From assembly GCA_003490025.1 (NCBI GenBank), contig DNJC01000060.1:62001-126000 (forward strand): 64,000 nt of DNA, given 5' to 3'. The position numbers were made by a program, and so were the translations under genes. The notes under the pieces are model-generated. The model was given only the letters and a program-made list of their open reading frames with translations. It searched no databases and was not told where the DNA came from. Source of the stretch: Geobacter sp. Lineage in GTDB: Bacteria; Desulfobacterota; Desulfuromonadia; Geobacterales; Geobacteraceae. This document shows, piece by piece, positions 1 to 7,800 of the stretch; position 1 is the stretch's first letter, and every line of letters starts with the position of its first letter.

Positions 1-366
1 GTAATCGTCCACGGACATCCTGGATCGGGTGATATCCCGGCTGCCGTCCGGCTTCTTCGGCCCGTTGACGTAGGTCCGGACCAGCTCCTGCGCTTGCGGG
101 AGCGTTATCTCGCCGGCCTTGACCCTGCCATCCGTCATCGTCATGAAACCGATTACGTCCTTCACCACCTTGGTGAACATTTCGCCGCCGACATCCAGCA
201 CCTGTTCCTTGGCTGCCTGATAGGTCATGTAATAGGTGATGACCAAAATGGAGGTGAGGGAAAAAAGCAGGGTAAGAACGAGAACGAACTGGGTGAACGA
301 GTTCCTGAGGCTGGATTTAAGAAGGGCGAGCGTGGTTCGTGGTTGATGCCTCGGGATATCTTTCAT
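1..366 (-). CDS. Methyl-accepting chemotaxis protein, N-terminal part (cut by window edge)
   Basis: The frame is open from an ATG at 366 to base 1 (122 codons), so only the N-terminus is present. After a basic start there is one strongly hydrophobic segment (about residues 24-47, rich in L, V, T and F). It is followed by a polar helix and a segment reading FTKVVKDVIGFMTM, with QELVRTYVNGPKKPDGSRD further on. This is the layout of the first membrane helix and the start of a periplasmic Cache domain in bacterial chemoreceptors. A GAGGAAGG ribosome-binding site precedes the ATG. The gene starts 65 bp after the stop of the AcoR-type regulator on the same strand, so the two may be co-transcribed. 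The signalling domain is outside the window, so a Cache histidine kinase remains possible. Confidence 0.6.
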   Translation of the reverse strand, partial: MKDIPRHQPRTTLALLKSSLRNSFTQFVLVLTLLFSLTSILVITYYMTYQAAKEQVLDVGGEMFTKVVKDVIGFMTMTDGRVKAGEITLPQAQELVRTYVNGPKKPDGSRDITRSRMSVDDY

Positions 367-431
367 GACGTAGGCCACCTTCCTCGCGGGAGAGAGGAAA
401 CTTCCACCGATTCAGCCTTCCCGCTCCTCGC

Positions 432-2390
432 TCAGGTGTATTCGCTGGGCGTGACGCCATGTGCCTTGCACTTTCTGTAGAAGGTTGCCCTGGATACGCC
501 GAGCGCCTCGCTGGCGAGGGCTATGTCCCGATATTTTTCCAGCGTGGTTACGATCAGGTGCACCTCGCGCTGTGAGATGTTGGTGTCGATCCTGAAGTCG
601 ACCGGGCCGGATCCGCTGTCGGGCCCGGGGTACGGCTTTCCGGTCTCCGGGACGCGCGTTGCGGCCGGCCTTTGTGAAGAGGTGATATTCATCGGCAGGT
701 CCTGCTCGGTTATGGCGCCCGCCCCGCAAATGAGGGCCGACTCGATCACGTTGCGTATTTCGCGACCGTTCCCCGGCCAGCTGTAGCCGACGAGCAGATC
801 CATCGCCTCGGGCGTTATGGTGGCGGGAGCCATGTCGTGCTTGCGGCACAGGGAGACCATGGTGAGCTGGATCAGCACCGGGATGTCTTCGCGCCTCTCC
901 CTGAGCGGCGGGATGTCGAACTTCGCCACGCCGAGCCGGTAGTACAGATCGGACCTGAAGGTCCCCCGCTCGATCTCGTCGGAGAGCGTCCGGTTGGTTG
1001 CAGCGATGATCCTGCAGTCGGTGCAAAGTTCCTTGTCGGAGCCTACCTGGGTGAAGCGGCCGGTCTCCAGCACCCGCAATAGGGCGGCCTGTATGTCCAG
1101 GGGCATCTCGCCGACCTCGTCGAGGAAAAGCGTCCCTCCGTTGGCGCATTCGAAGAGCCCCTTCCTGCCGCGGGGGTCGGCACCGGTGAAGGCGCCGCGC
1201 TCGTAGCCGAAAAACTTGCTTTCGAACAACTCCTTGCTGATCGCCCCGCAGTTGACCGCCACGAACGGACCCGAACTCCGCTTGCTCTGGTTGTGGATGA
1301 AGTTGGCCACGATCTCCTTGCCGGTCCCGGTCTCTCCGATGAGCAGCACGTTGATCTCCGAAGAGACCACCTTGCTGACCCGCTCCATGATCTGTTTCAG
1401 GTTCTCGTTGGCGGTTGCGAACTCTCCGAACCTGGATACGCAGCGAATACGCGCCGATACGGCCGGCAGCGAGATGACCGGGGAATTTTTGCGTCCCACT
1501 ACCAGCAGGGAGCCGATTTCCCGCTCGGTGCCGGGAATATAGAGCTGCTGAACCTTCTTCGGCTGCTCCTTGTCGCTCTTGCCGCCCAGCTGCAGGTCGC
1601 AGTTGTCCGGATCGATGTCCGGGCTGCTCCTCACAACGCGTCCCATCCGGTCCAGGATGATGATGCCGTCGGACGGAAAGCGGGAGGAGTAGTCGGAGTA
1701 GCCGTGGATCAGCTGCATCCGTTCCAGTTCCAGCTGTAACCTCAGCTCGGCCATGATGTGGCCCGAAAGAGAGTAGGTGAGCCCGAGCGCGTCCTCCCGG
1801 TAGTCCTTGTCGAAGGTCGTGAAGTCGACGACGCCGAGGATCTCCTGGGAGAAGGGGTCGAGGATCGGCGTCGCGGCGCAGGACCATTTGTGCCACCCTT
1901 CGCAGAAGTGCTCGTTGGCGTAGATGTGCACCGCCTCCTTTTGCGCTATGGCGGTCCCTATGCCGTTGGTCCCTCCCAGGGATTCCAGCCAGCAGGAACC
2001 TTCGATCAGTCCGGATTCATCGGCGGCCCGCATCCGCACCGAAGGGTCGCCGACGATGTAGAGAATGGTCCCCTGGTTGTCCGTCAGTATCAGGATGCCG
2101 GGTACGCCGGCCAGCAGGTGCGAGACCTTGTTCAGTATCGGTTCGGACTTGTCGATTATAAAACAATTGTTTTTTAATATGGCCTGGTATTCCGCGTCCG
2201 GAAGGATAACGCCGTCACGCATGCCGGAATCGATACCGAGGGTCCTGCAGCGCAGCCAGTCCTGGACCAGCGTCTTCTCGTAGGGGTCGAGCCGGTCGTC
2301 CGCGATGCGGCCCGTCTCGAAATTGTCACGAAGCTTCAGGACCTTGCGGCAATCTTTCGGATAGGTGATGTAGGGATTCAACAAAGCCAT
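432..2390 (-). CDS. Sigma-54-dependent transcriptional activator, AcoR/AcxR type
   Basis: About 652 aa. The N-terminal half carries an AcoR-like GAF sensor region with the signature SLGGTNGIGTAIAQ and then EHFCEGWHKWSCAATPI. The AAA+ domain has Walker A GETGTGKE, the sigma-54 contact loop GAFTGA, and Walker B GGTLFLDEVGEM. The C-terminus is a Fis-type helix-turn-helix (IALASEALGVSRATFYRKC). The ATG at 2390 is chosen because AAGGAGG lies just upstream of it. An in-frame start at 2462 would add 24 residues without a better ribosome-binding site. Members of this family activate acetoin (AcoR) and acetone carboxylase (AcxR) operons with sigma-54 RNA polymerase. It is divergent from the ketone carboxylase operon, which has a consensus -24/-12 promoter, so it is very probably that operon's activator. 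The effector (ketone or alcohol) is inferred. Confidence 0.88.
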   Translation of the reverse strand: MALLNPYITYPKDCRKVLKLRDNFETGRIADDRLDPYEKTLVQDWLRCRTLGIDSGMRDGVILPDAEYQAILKNNCFIIDKSEPILNKVSHLLAGVPGILILTDNQGTILYIVGDPSVRMRAADESGLIEGSCWLESLGGTNGIGTAIAQKEAVHIYANEHFCEGWHKWSCAATPILDPFSQEILGVVDFTTFDKDYREDALGLTYSLSGHIMAELRLQLELERMQLIHGYSDYSSRFPSDGIIILDRMGRVVRSSPDIDPDNCDLQLGGKSDKEQPKKVQQLYIPGTEREIGSLLVVGRKNSPVISLPAVSARIRCVSRFGEFATANENLKQIMERVSKVVSSEINVLLIGETGTGKEIVANFIHNQSKRSSGPFVAVNCGAISKELFESKFFGYERGAFTGADPRGRKGLFECANGGTLFLDEVGEMPLDIQAALLRVLETGRFTQVGSDKELCTDCRIIAATNRTLSDEIERGTFRSDLYYRLGVAKFDIPPLRERREDIPVLIQLTMVSLCRKHDMAPATITPEAMDLLVGYSWPGNGREIRNVIESALICGAGAITEQDLPMNITSSQRPAATRVPETGKPYPGPDSGSGPVDFRIDTNISQREVHLIVTTLEKYRDIALASEALGVSRATFYRKCKAHGVTPSEYT

Positions 2391-2755
2391 GGGGCTGCCT
2401 CCTTGGACAGCTTTGTTCGGGGCGTTTCCTGCTCTCTCGATTCCTGGCCCCAGTAAAACCATGTTATTGTCACTCGTAACGACCTTAGCATATCGTCGCT
2501 AAAAAAGACAAGGGCATAAAAAAGGGAACGGGCCGACGCCGCATCTACACCTTTTCCCGCATGCGAAATCCGGGCTGTCGCCGAGGCCCACCCGGCCCAT
2601 GCCTGCGGCAACCCGTGTTTTCCCTCGCGTTCCCTGACTCCCGCCCGTGCCGGGTCCTGCTCCCGCCGCGCCCGCTGCCCCCCTGGTAGCCCGGAAATTG
2701 CCGGTTTCACGGCTCATGATGCCGGTTCGGATCTCCGTTTGGGGGGACGGATCGT

Positions 2756-2784
2756 GTCTCAGGAATGAGACTGTCTCAGTCTCA
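2756..2784. promoter_or_regulatory. Probable upstream activating sequence: GTCTCA/TGAGAC half-site array
   Basis: Four copies of one hexamer lie within 29 bp: GTCTCA at 2756-2761, TGAGAC at 2766-2771, GTCTCA at 2773-2778 and GTCTCA at 2779-2784. The first two form a perfect inverted repeat with a 4-bp spacer; the second and third form another with a 1-bp spacer. The array lies about 130-160 bp upstream of the sigma-54 promoter, the usual distance for an enhancer-binding activator. The AcoR-type regulator as its binder is inferred. Confidence 0.6.
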
Positions 2785-2914
2785 GATGTTAGACGAAACG
2801 CTGTTACACAATAAAACCATTTCCACTGAAAATATGCCGTGCACCTCCCTGGTTGCAGGCGGCGCCGAGGTTTGCCGCAGGCTTGTCTGCGCCAAAAGGC
2901 GGGCGACTGCGGGG

Positions 2915-2930
2915 TGGCACGGCGCTTGCT
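2915..2930 (+). promoter_or_regulatory. Sigma-54 (-24/-12) promoter of the ketone carboxylase operon
   Basis: TGGCACG-GCGC-TTGCT matches the RpoN consensus TGGCACG-N4-TTGCT at every defined position, with GG and GC ten bases apart. Transcription would start near 2942, leaving a leader of about 250 nt before the first carboxylase gene. Confidence 0.85.
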
Positions 2931-3007
2931 CATAGGAAGGCGATCGGTAAAACGATGTTTTTGGAAGCCGCCCGATCCTGAACGGTCGTCTTCCCTGATA
3001 GAGCGAA

Positions 3008-3027
3008 GGGCGAATGATCATTCGCCC
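3008..3027. repeat. Perfect 20-bp palindrome, dispersed repeat copy 1
   Basis: GGGCGAATGATCATTCGCCC is a perfect palindrome inside the operon leader. A close relative, GGGGCGAATGATTATTCGCC plus flanks, occurs at 18503-18530, so this is a small dispersed palindromic repeat. In the RNA it could form a hairpin upstream of the first gene. Confidence 0.7.
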
Positions 3028-3193
3028 CTGCGGCGAACGGGGGAGGGGGCGGCAATGCCGGACGCCGGAGAGAACAGCCGCTGAAAAATCCAAGGAAAGG
3101 AGGTGCAGCAAAACGGCCGGCAAAAATAACGGTAGGCAATCGCCAAAAGGTTAATCGTCAACAACGCAACCCCAAGGTAGGAGGTAACGCAGC

Positions 3194-5125
3194 ATGGGAT
3201 TACAAATCAACATCGATAACGGTGGGACACTTACCGATATCTGCATTCTCAATGACGGGGTGATCAGCAAGACCAAGGTCCTGACTACTCCGTACGATCT
3301 GAGTAAGTGCTTCTTCGAGGGGCTCCAGAAGGCCTCGGGCGTGCTCTACGGCGAGCCGAACGCCGCCCGGCTGCTGGAAGAGGTCGATCTCATCCGCTAC
3401 TCAACGACCCAGGGTACCAACGCGATCTGCGAGCGCAAGGGACCGCGTCTCGGCCTGATCGTTCACGGCGCCTCCAGGGACCTGCTGGTCACCCTGGCGG
3501 AACACGACCCCGAGCTGTACGCAGCGCTGGTAGGGAGCCGCGTCGCCATCCTGGACGACGACCTGATGCAGCGCGAGGACCGCGATAACCTGATCGTGAA
3601 GGCGATCAACGAACTCACCGCTGCCGGGGCCAACAGGCTGGTGGTCAGCTTCGGCGGCAAGGATTTCATCGAGGGTGAGACCGCTTTCAAGAAGGTCGCC
3701 CTGCGCAAGTATCCGCGCCACCTGCTGGGCGCCGTGCCGATCCTCTACGGCTCCGATCTGAGCGCCGACACCCATCTCGGGCGCCGCACCTGGACCGCGC
3801 TGATCAACTCGTTCCTGCATCCGGCCATGGAGAACTTCCTCTACAACGCCGAGAACCGTCTCAGGAGCTACCGCACCAAGAATCCGCTGCAGATCTTCAG
3901 AAACGACGGCGACTCCTCGCGGGTAGCCAAGTCGGTCGCGATCAAGACCTACAGCTCCGGCCCGCGCGGCGGCATGGAGGGGATGAAGACCTTTTCCAAG
4001 CTGTACGGCTTCTCCGACGTGGTCGCCATCGATATCGGCGGCACCACCACCGATATCGGCCAGTACGTGAACGACACGGTGGCGGAGCGGCGCCGCGGCA
4101 ATGTCGAAGGGATCACCGTATCGTTCCCCCTTTGCGAGATCATCAGCGCGGGTGTGGGCGGCTCCTCGATGTTCCGGGCCCATGAAGGTCGCATCGTGAT
4201 CGGACCGGAAAGCGTCGGCGCGGTCCCCGGCCCCGCCTGCTTCGGCCGCGGCGGCAAGGAGGCGACCATCACCGACGCCAGCCTGCTGCTCGGTATCCTC
4301 GATCCGGCCTCCTATTTCGGAGGCGATCTGGCCCTGGACGCCGATCGCGCGGAGGCGGCGGTCGAGCAGAACATCGCAAAACCCCTGGGGCTCAGTCTCG
4401 TGGATGCCCTGCTGCAGATGGAGCATGCCTACGAGGAGAAGGTCGCCGTCGAGCTGCACCGCTCCACCAAGATCTCGAAGGAGACCATCCTGCTCGCCTT
4501 CGGGGGGGCGGGGCCGCTGAACGCCTGCGGGGTCGCCGAAAAGGCGGGGATTGACACCGTCGCCGTGCCGAAAATGGCCGCGGTCTTCAGCGCCTACGGC
4601 ATCGGCCAGTGCGACATCTCCCAGCATTACGCCGCCACCATCCACGGCATCGACGACGCCAAGCTCAAGGAGACCCTCGCGGAGCTGAAGCTGAAGGCGG
4701 CCCGTGACATGTACGCCGAGGGTTTCGCCGAGGGGAAATACGACCTGCGCGTCCGCCTGGTGGCGACCGTGGAGGGGAAGGAGATCGGCCAGACATTCAC
4801 CGGCGGCCAAGTGCCGGAACCGTTCAGGAAGGCCGACCATGTCGAGGTCGAGCTGCGGGCGGTCAAGGTGCTGAGAAGCGAAAGGGAGAGCAGGGCGAGC
4901 TTCCGGAAGGGGGACAAGGCGACCCTGCAGAGCAACCGGACCCTGCAGACCAAGCGCAAGGGGCGCCTGGAAGTCCCGGTCTACAACCTGAACCAGATGA
5001 AACCCGGCGACCACGGCGAGGGCCCCGCCATCATCGAGGAAGACTTCTTTACCTGCCGGGTCCTGGACGGATGGAGTTTCGTCATCAGCGACGCGGGCGA
5101 CATCCTGCTGAATAAGAGAGGTTGA
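3194..5125 (+). CDS. ATP-dependent ketone carboxylase, Apc1-type subunit (hydantoinase A/oxoprolinase family)
   Basis: 643 aa (about 70 kDa), matching the size of Apc1 of acetophenone carboxylase. The N-terminus has the ASKHA-fold nucleotide-binding motif (NIDNGGTLTDICI), and a second phosphate motif (VAIDIGGTTTDIGQ) lies near residue 280. The SAGVGGSSMFR and GGAGPLNACGVAE segments are typical of HyuA/AcxA-like proteins. The family activates the ketone enol and bicarbonate with ATP to form a 3-oxoacid. The ATG follows TAGGAGG. It is the first gene of the operon and lies four bases before the small subunit gene. The set of five genes in the order 70, 15, 78, 84 and 32 kDa points to the Apc family rather than three-subunit acetone carboxylase. 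Whether the substrate is acetone, butanone or acetophenone cannot be told from sequence. Confidence 0.85.
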   Translation: MGLQINIDNGGTLTDICILNDGVISKTKVLTTPYDLSKCFFEGLQKASGVLYGEPNAARLLEEVDLIRYSTTQGTNAICERKGPRLGLIVHGASRDLLVTLAEHDPELYAALVGSRVAILDDDLMQREDRDNLIVKAINELTAAGANRLVVSFGGKDFIEGETAFKKVALRKYPRHLLGAVPILYGSDLSADTHLGRRTWTALINSFLHPAMENFLYNAENRLRSYRTKNPLQIFRNDGDSSRVAKSVAIKTYSSGPRGGMEGMKTFSKLYGFSDVVAIDIGGTTTDIGQYVNDTVAERRRGNVEGITVSFPLCEIISAGVGGSSMFRAHEGRIVIGPESVGAVPGPACFGRGGKEATITDASLLLGILDPASYFGGDLALDADRAEAAVEQNIAKPLGLSLVDALLQMEHAYEEKVAVELHRSTKISKETILLAFGGAGPLNACGVAEKAGIDTVAVPKMAAVFSAYGIGQCDISQHYAATIHGIDDAKLKETLAELKLKAARDMYAEGFAEGKYDLRVRLVATVEGKEIGQTFTGGQVPEPFRKADHVEVELRAVKVLRSERESRASFRKGDKATLQSNRTLQTKRKGRLEVPVYNLNQMKPGDHGEGPAIIEEDFFTCRVLDGWSFVISDAGDILLNKRG

Positions 5126-5129
5126 AACC

Positions 5130-5531
5130 ATGAAAGTACTGATGACCGAATATCTCCGCATCGACCTGGAAAAAGAGACCTGGGAATGCCGCGTCTGCAA
5201 CCACGAGATCGGCCCCGCCAAGAGGAACTACAAGGAAGGGATGCTGGTGCACGACCGCGATCCCAGGGAGATCCATCCCCCCATCATCGATCCGGAAAAG
5301 TACCGTTTCACCTTCAGTCCGGATCCGGAATGGGTGCGCATCCTCGAGTACTACTGCCCCAAGTGCGGCACCCAGGTGGAGACCGAATACGCCATCCCCG
5401 GGCATCCCCCGCTCTACGACATGGAGGTGGATCTGGCGGCGCTCAGGGAGCAGTGGTCCGGCCGCGAGGAGGTCCTTGAGCCTGTGAGAGGTCCCGAAGT
5501 CGTCCTGGGCGCCGGACACGGCGGCCACTAA
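5130..5531 (+). CDS. Ketone carboxylase small zinc-binding subunit, Apc2-type (acetone carboxylase gamma-like)
   Basis: 133 aa (15 kDa). Two Cys-x2-Cys pairs, WECRVCNHEIG near residue 20 and YYCPKCGTQVE near residue 75, make a probable zinc site, as in the gamma subunit of acetone carboxylases and Apc2. The region between them (REIHPPIID) is also typical. The gene starts 4 bp after the Apc1-type gene and has the ribosome-binding site GAGAGG, so it is translated as part of the same unit. It is expected to be a structural subunit of the cytoplasmic carboxylase core. Confidence 0.8.
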   Translation: MKVLMTEYLRIDLEKETWECRVCNHEIGPAKRNYKEGMLVHDRDPREIHPPIIDPEKYRFTFSPDPEWVRILEYYCPKCGTQVETEYAIPGHPPLYDMEVDLAALREQWSGREEVLEPVRGPEVVLGAGHGGH

Positions 5532-5616
5532 TCGAACGGCGAAATCGCGTCGTTTCCCTGAGCCCTGACCGGTGCAGGTTGGAACGTCGGCATAGAGCAA
5601 GAATAAAGGAGACAGT

Positions 5617-7752
5617 ATGAGGCGCGTGTCTGTAGATATCGGTGGCACCTTTACCGATTGTTTCGTGGTCTGGGACGGCAAGTATATCGAGGAAAAGGCT
5701 CTCACCACCCACCACAATCTTGCGCTGGGATTCAACGAGGCGCTCAGCAAGGCGTACCAGGTCCTCGGTCTGGAACTGGAGGAGATTCTGGCCGAGGTCG
5801 ACTCGGTGCGTTACGCGACCACCCTGGGTACCAACGCCCTGATCGAGCACAAGGGGCCCCGGATCGGCATGCTGGTGACCGCCGGATTCGAGGCGACGGT
5901 GCCGCTCAGCCGCGCCCGCGGCTACGGCGAGGGGCTGGACGATCTCGGCAAGCAGGACCTCCCCAACGCGGCCCGCCCCGACCCCCTGGTGCTCCCCCAG
6001 ATGATCCGCGGCGTGCGCGAGCGGCTCGATTTCGAGGGAAGGATGGTCATGAGGCTGGACGAGGAGGACGTCCGGGTCCAGATCCGCTCCCTGGTGGACC
6101 GGGGGGCCGAGATCATCGTGGTCTCCCTGGTCAACTCCGTGGTCAATCCGATGCACGAGGAGCGCATCGAGGAGATCCTCCTGGAGGAGTACCCCTCCCA
6201 CCTGCTGGGCGCCATACCGGTGATCCTTTCGCACCAGGTGGCCGGCAGGAAGGGGGAGTACGTCCGCGCCACCTCGGCGATCGTCGACGGCTATCTCCAC
6301 TCGACCATGTATCACGCCCTGTCGGCCCTGGAGCAGAACCTGCGCGCCCACCGCTACGAAAAGCCGATGCTGGTGATCCACAACTCGGGCGGCATGGCGC
6401 AGCTGAACTCCACCGACGCCCTGCAGACCATCCACTCCGGCCCGGTCTCCGGCATCGCGGCCTCCGAGCACCTCGCCATGCAGGCGGCGCTCGGCAACGT
6501 GGTGGCGACCGACATGGGGGGGACCAGTTACGACATCGGCATCGTGGTCGAGGGGGGGATCAAGCACTACGACTTCAACCCCGTGGTCGACCGCTGGCTG
6601 GTCTCCGTGCCGATGGTGCACCTGGTGACCCTGGGCGCCGGCGGCGGCTCGATCGCCTCCTATGACCGGATGTACGAGACCGTCAAGTGCGGCCCGGAAA
6701 GCGCCGGCTCCGATCCCGGTCCCGCCTGCTACGACCGGGGCGGCATGAGGCCGACGGTGACCGACGCGGACCTGGTGCTGGGGTATCTGGATCCCAAGAA
6801 CTACGCGGGGGGCTCGATCCCTCTCAATCCGCGCCGGGCGGCGAGCGCCATCGAGGACGCCCTGTGCGACGAGCTGGACTGCTCCACCATCGAGGCGGCC
6901 CTCCTGATCCGCCAGAAGGTGGACGACAACATGGCCAACGGGCTCTTCACCGAGATGCGGGCCAGGGGTTACGACCCCAAGGACTTCACCATGCTCGCCT
7001 ACGGCGGCAACGGCCCGCTGCACTGCTGCGGCATCGCCCAGAACCTCGGCATCGACAGGATCCTGGCGCCCCCCTTCAGCTCGGTGTTCTCGGCGGTAGG
7101 CGCCGGCAACATGCATCAGCTGCACATCCACGAGAAGTCGCTGTACATGGTGCTCTACGACTCGAACAGCCGGCACGTCTACGACGATTACGACCGCTTC
7201 AACGACATCGTCGCGGAGCTGAAGGAGTCGGGAACCCAGGACCTGATCCGCCAGGGGATTCCGCGCGGGCAGATCCTGCACAGCCTGGAGCTGGACATGC
7301 GCTACGGCAACCAGCTGGTGCAGACCACGGCGGTCATCCCGGTGCACGAACTGCACGGCCCTGCCGACGTCATGTCGATCATCTCCCAGTTCTCCCAGGA
7401 CTACGGCAAGCGTTTCGGCGAGGGGAGCCAGGCTCCCGAGGCGGGGATCCGCATCAACACCATCCGCGTGGCGGCCTACGTCCGTCACGAAACGGTGCAG
7501 TTCGACGACATCAAGCCGGTCGCCCAGGCCAAGCGCAAGGCTCCCCCCGCCGCCGGCAGCAGCCGCAAGTGCCACTTCGTGGGGCACGACGGTTCTCTCG
7601 ATACGCCGGTCTGGGACCGGGCCGCGATCGAGCCCGGGGTGCAGATCGCAGGACCTGCGGTGATCGCCTCCGAGGTGACCACCTACCTGGTGAATCCGGG
7701 CTGGAACTTCGTTTCGGCCAAACAAGGCGCCTCCTGGTTCCTGCGGGGCTGA
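5617..7752 (+). CDS. ATP-dependent ketone carboxylase, Apc3-type subunit (hydantoinase A family)
   Basis: 711 aa (about 78 kDa). It starts with VDIGGTFTDCFVVWDG, the first phosphate loop of the HyuA/oxoprolinase fold. A second motif, VVATDMGGTSYDIGIVV, lies near residue 300, followed by TLGAGGGSIASYD. It is a homologue of the first subunit and is the second nucleotide-binding subunit of the complex, as in Apc1/Apc3. An AAAGGAG site lies 5 bp before the ATG. The 85-bp gap before it is the largest inside the carboxylase gene set. In acetophenone carboxylase both ATP-binding subunits are needed, and two ATP are used per carboxylation. Confidence 0.85.
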   Translation: MRRVSVDIGGTFTDCFVVWDGKYIEEKALTTHHNLALGFNEALSKAYQVLGLELEEILAEVDSVRYATTLGTNALIEHKGPRIGMLVTAGFEATVPLSRARGYGEGLDDLGKQDLPNAARPDPLVLPQMIRGVRERLDFEGRMVMRLDEEDVRVQIRSLVDRGAEIIVVSLVNSVVNPMHEERIEEILLEEYPSHLLGAIPVILSHQVAGRKGEYVRATSAIVDGYLHSTMYHALSALEQNLRAHRYEKPMLVIHNSGGMAQLNSTDALQTIHSGPVSGIAASEHLAMQAALGNVVATDMGGTSYDIGIVVEGGIKHYDFNPVVDRWLVSVPMVHLVTLGAGGGSIASYDRMYETVKCGPESAGSDPGPACYDRGGMRPTVTDADLVLGYLDPKNYAGGSIPLNPRRAASAIEDALCDELDCSTIEAALLIRQKVDDNMANGLFTEMRARGYDPKDFTMLAYGGNGPLHCCGIAQNLGIDRILAPPFSSVFSAVGAGNMHQLHIHEKSLYMVLYDSNSRHVYDDYDRFNDIVAELKESGTQDLIRQGIPRGQILHSLELDMRYGNQLVQTTAVIPVHELHGPADVMSIISQFSQDYGKRFGEGSQAPEAGIRINTIRVAAYVRHETVQFDDIKPVAQAKRKAPPAAGSSRKCHFVGHDGSLDTPVWDRAAIEPGVQIAGPAVIASEVTTYLVNPGWNFVSAKQGASWFLRG

Positions 7753-7800
7753 AGCGCCGCCGGGAAGCAGCAGACCTTAACCAATTGAGAGGATTTGAAC

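Noticed and set aside
94..480. Plus-strand gene at the window start
   Set aside because: The minus strand has a coherent chemoreceptor N-terminus over the same bases; the plus-strand translation has no recognisable features.
3107..3160. GEMM-type (cyclic dinucleotide) riboswitch before the carboxylase operon, and again near 10960-11000
   Set aside because: Only short pieces (GCAAAACGGC, ATCGCCAA, GGTAGGCA) look like parts of the motif. The stems expected for the fold were not found and the spacing differs between the two places.
2391..3193. Protein genes in the regulator-carboxylase gap
   Set aside because: The available frames are Pro/Arg/Cys-rich, overlap each other on both strands and lack ribosome-binding sites; the gap is explained by promoter, enhancer and leader.
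5443..7725. Very long open frame on the minus strand opposite the Apc3-type gene (also 3401-5221, 7873-10002, 48636-50564)
   Set aside because: These are shadow frames caused by high G+C at third positions. Their translations are rich in V, H, G, D and R without domains, while the plus-strand proteins match known families.
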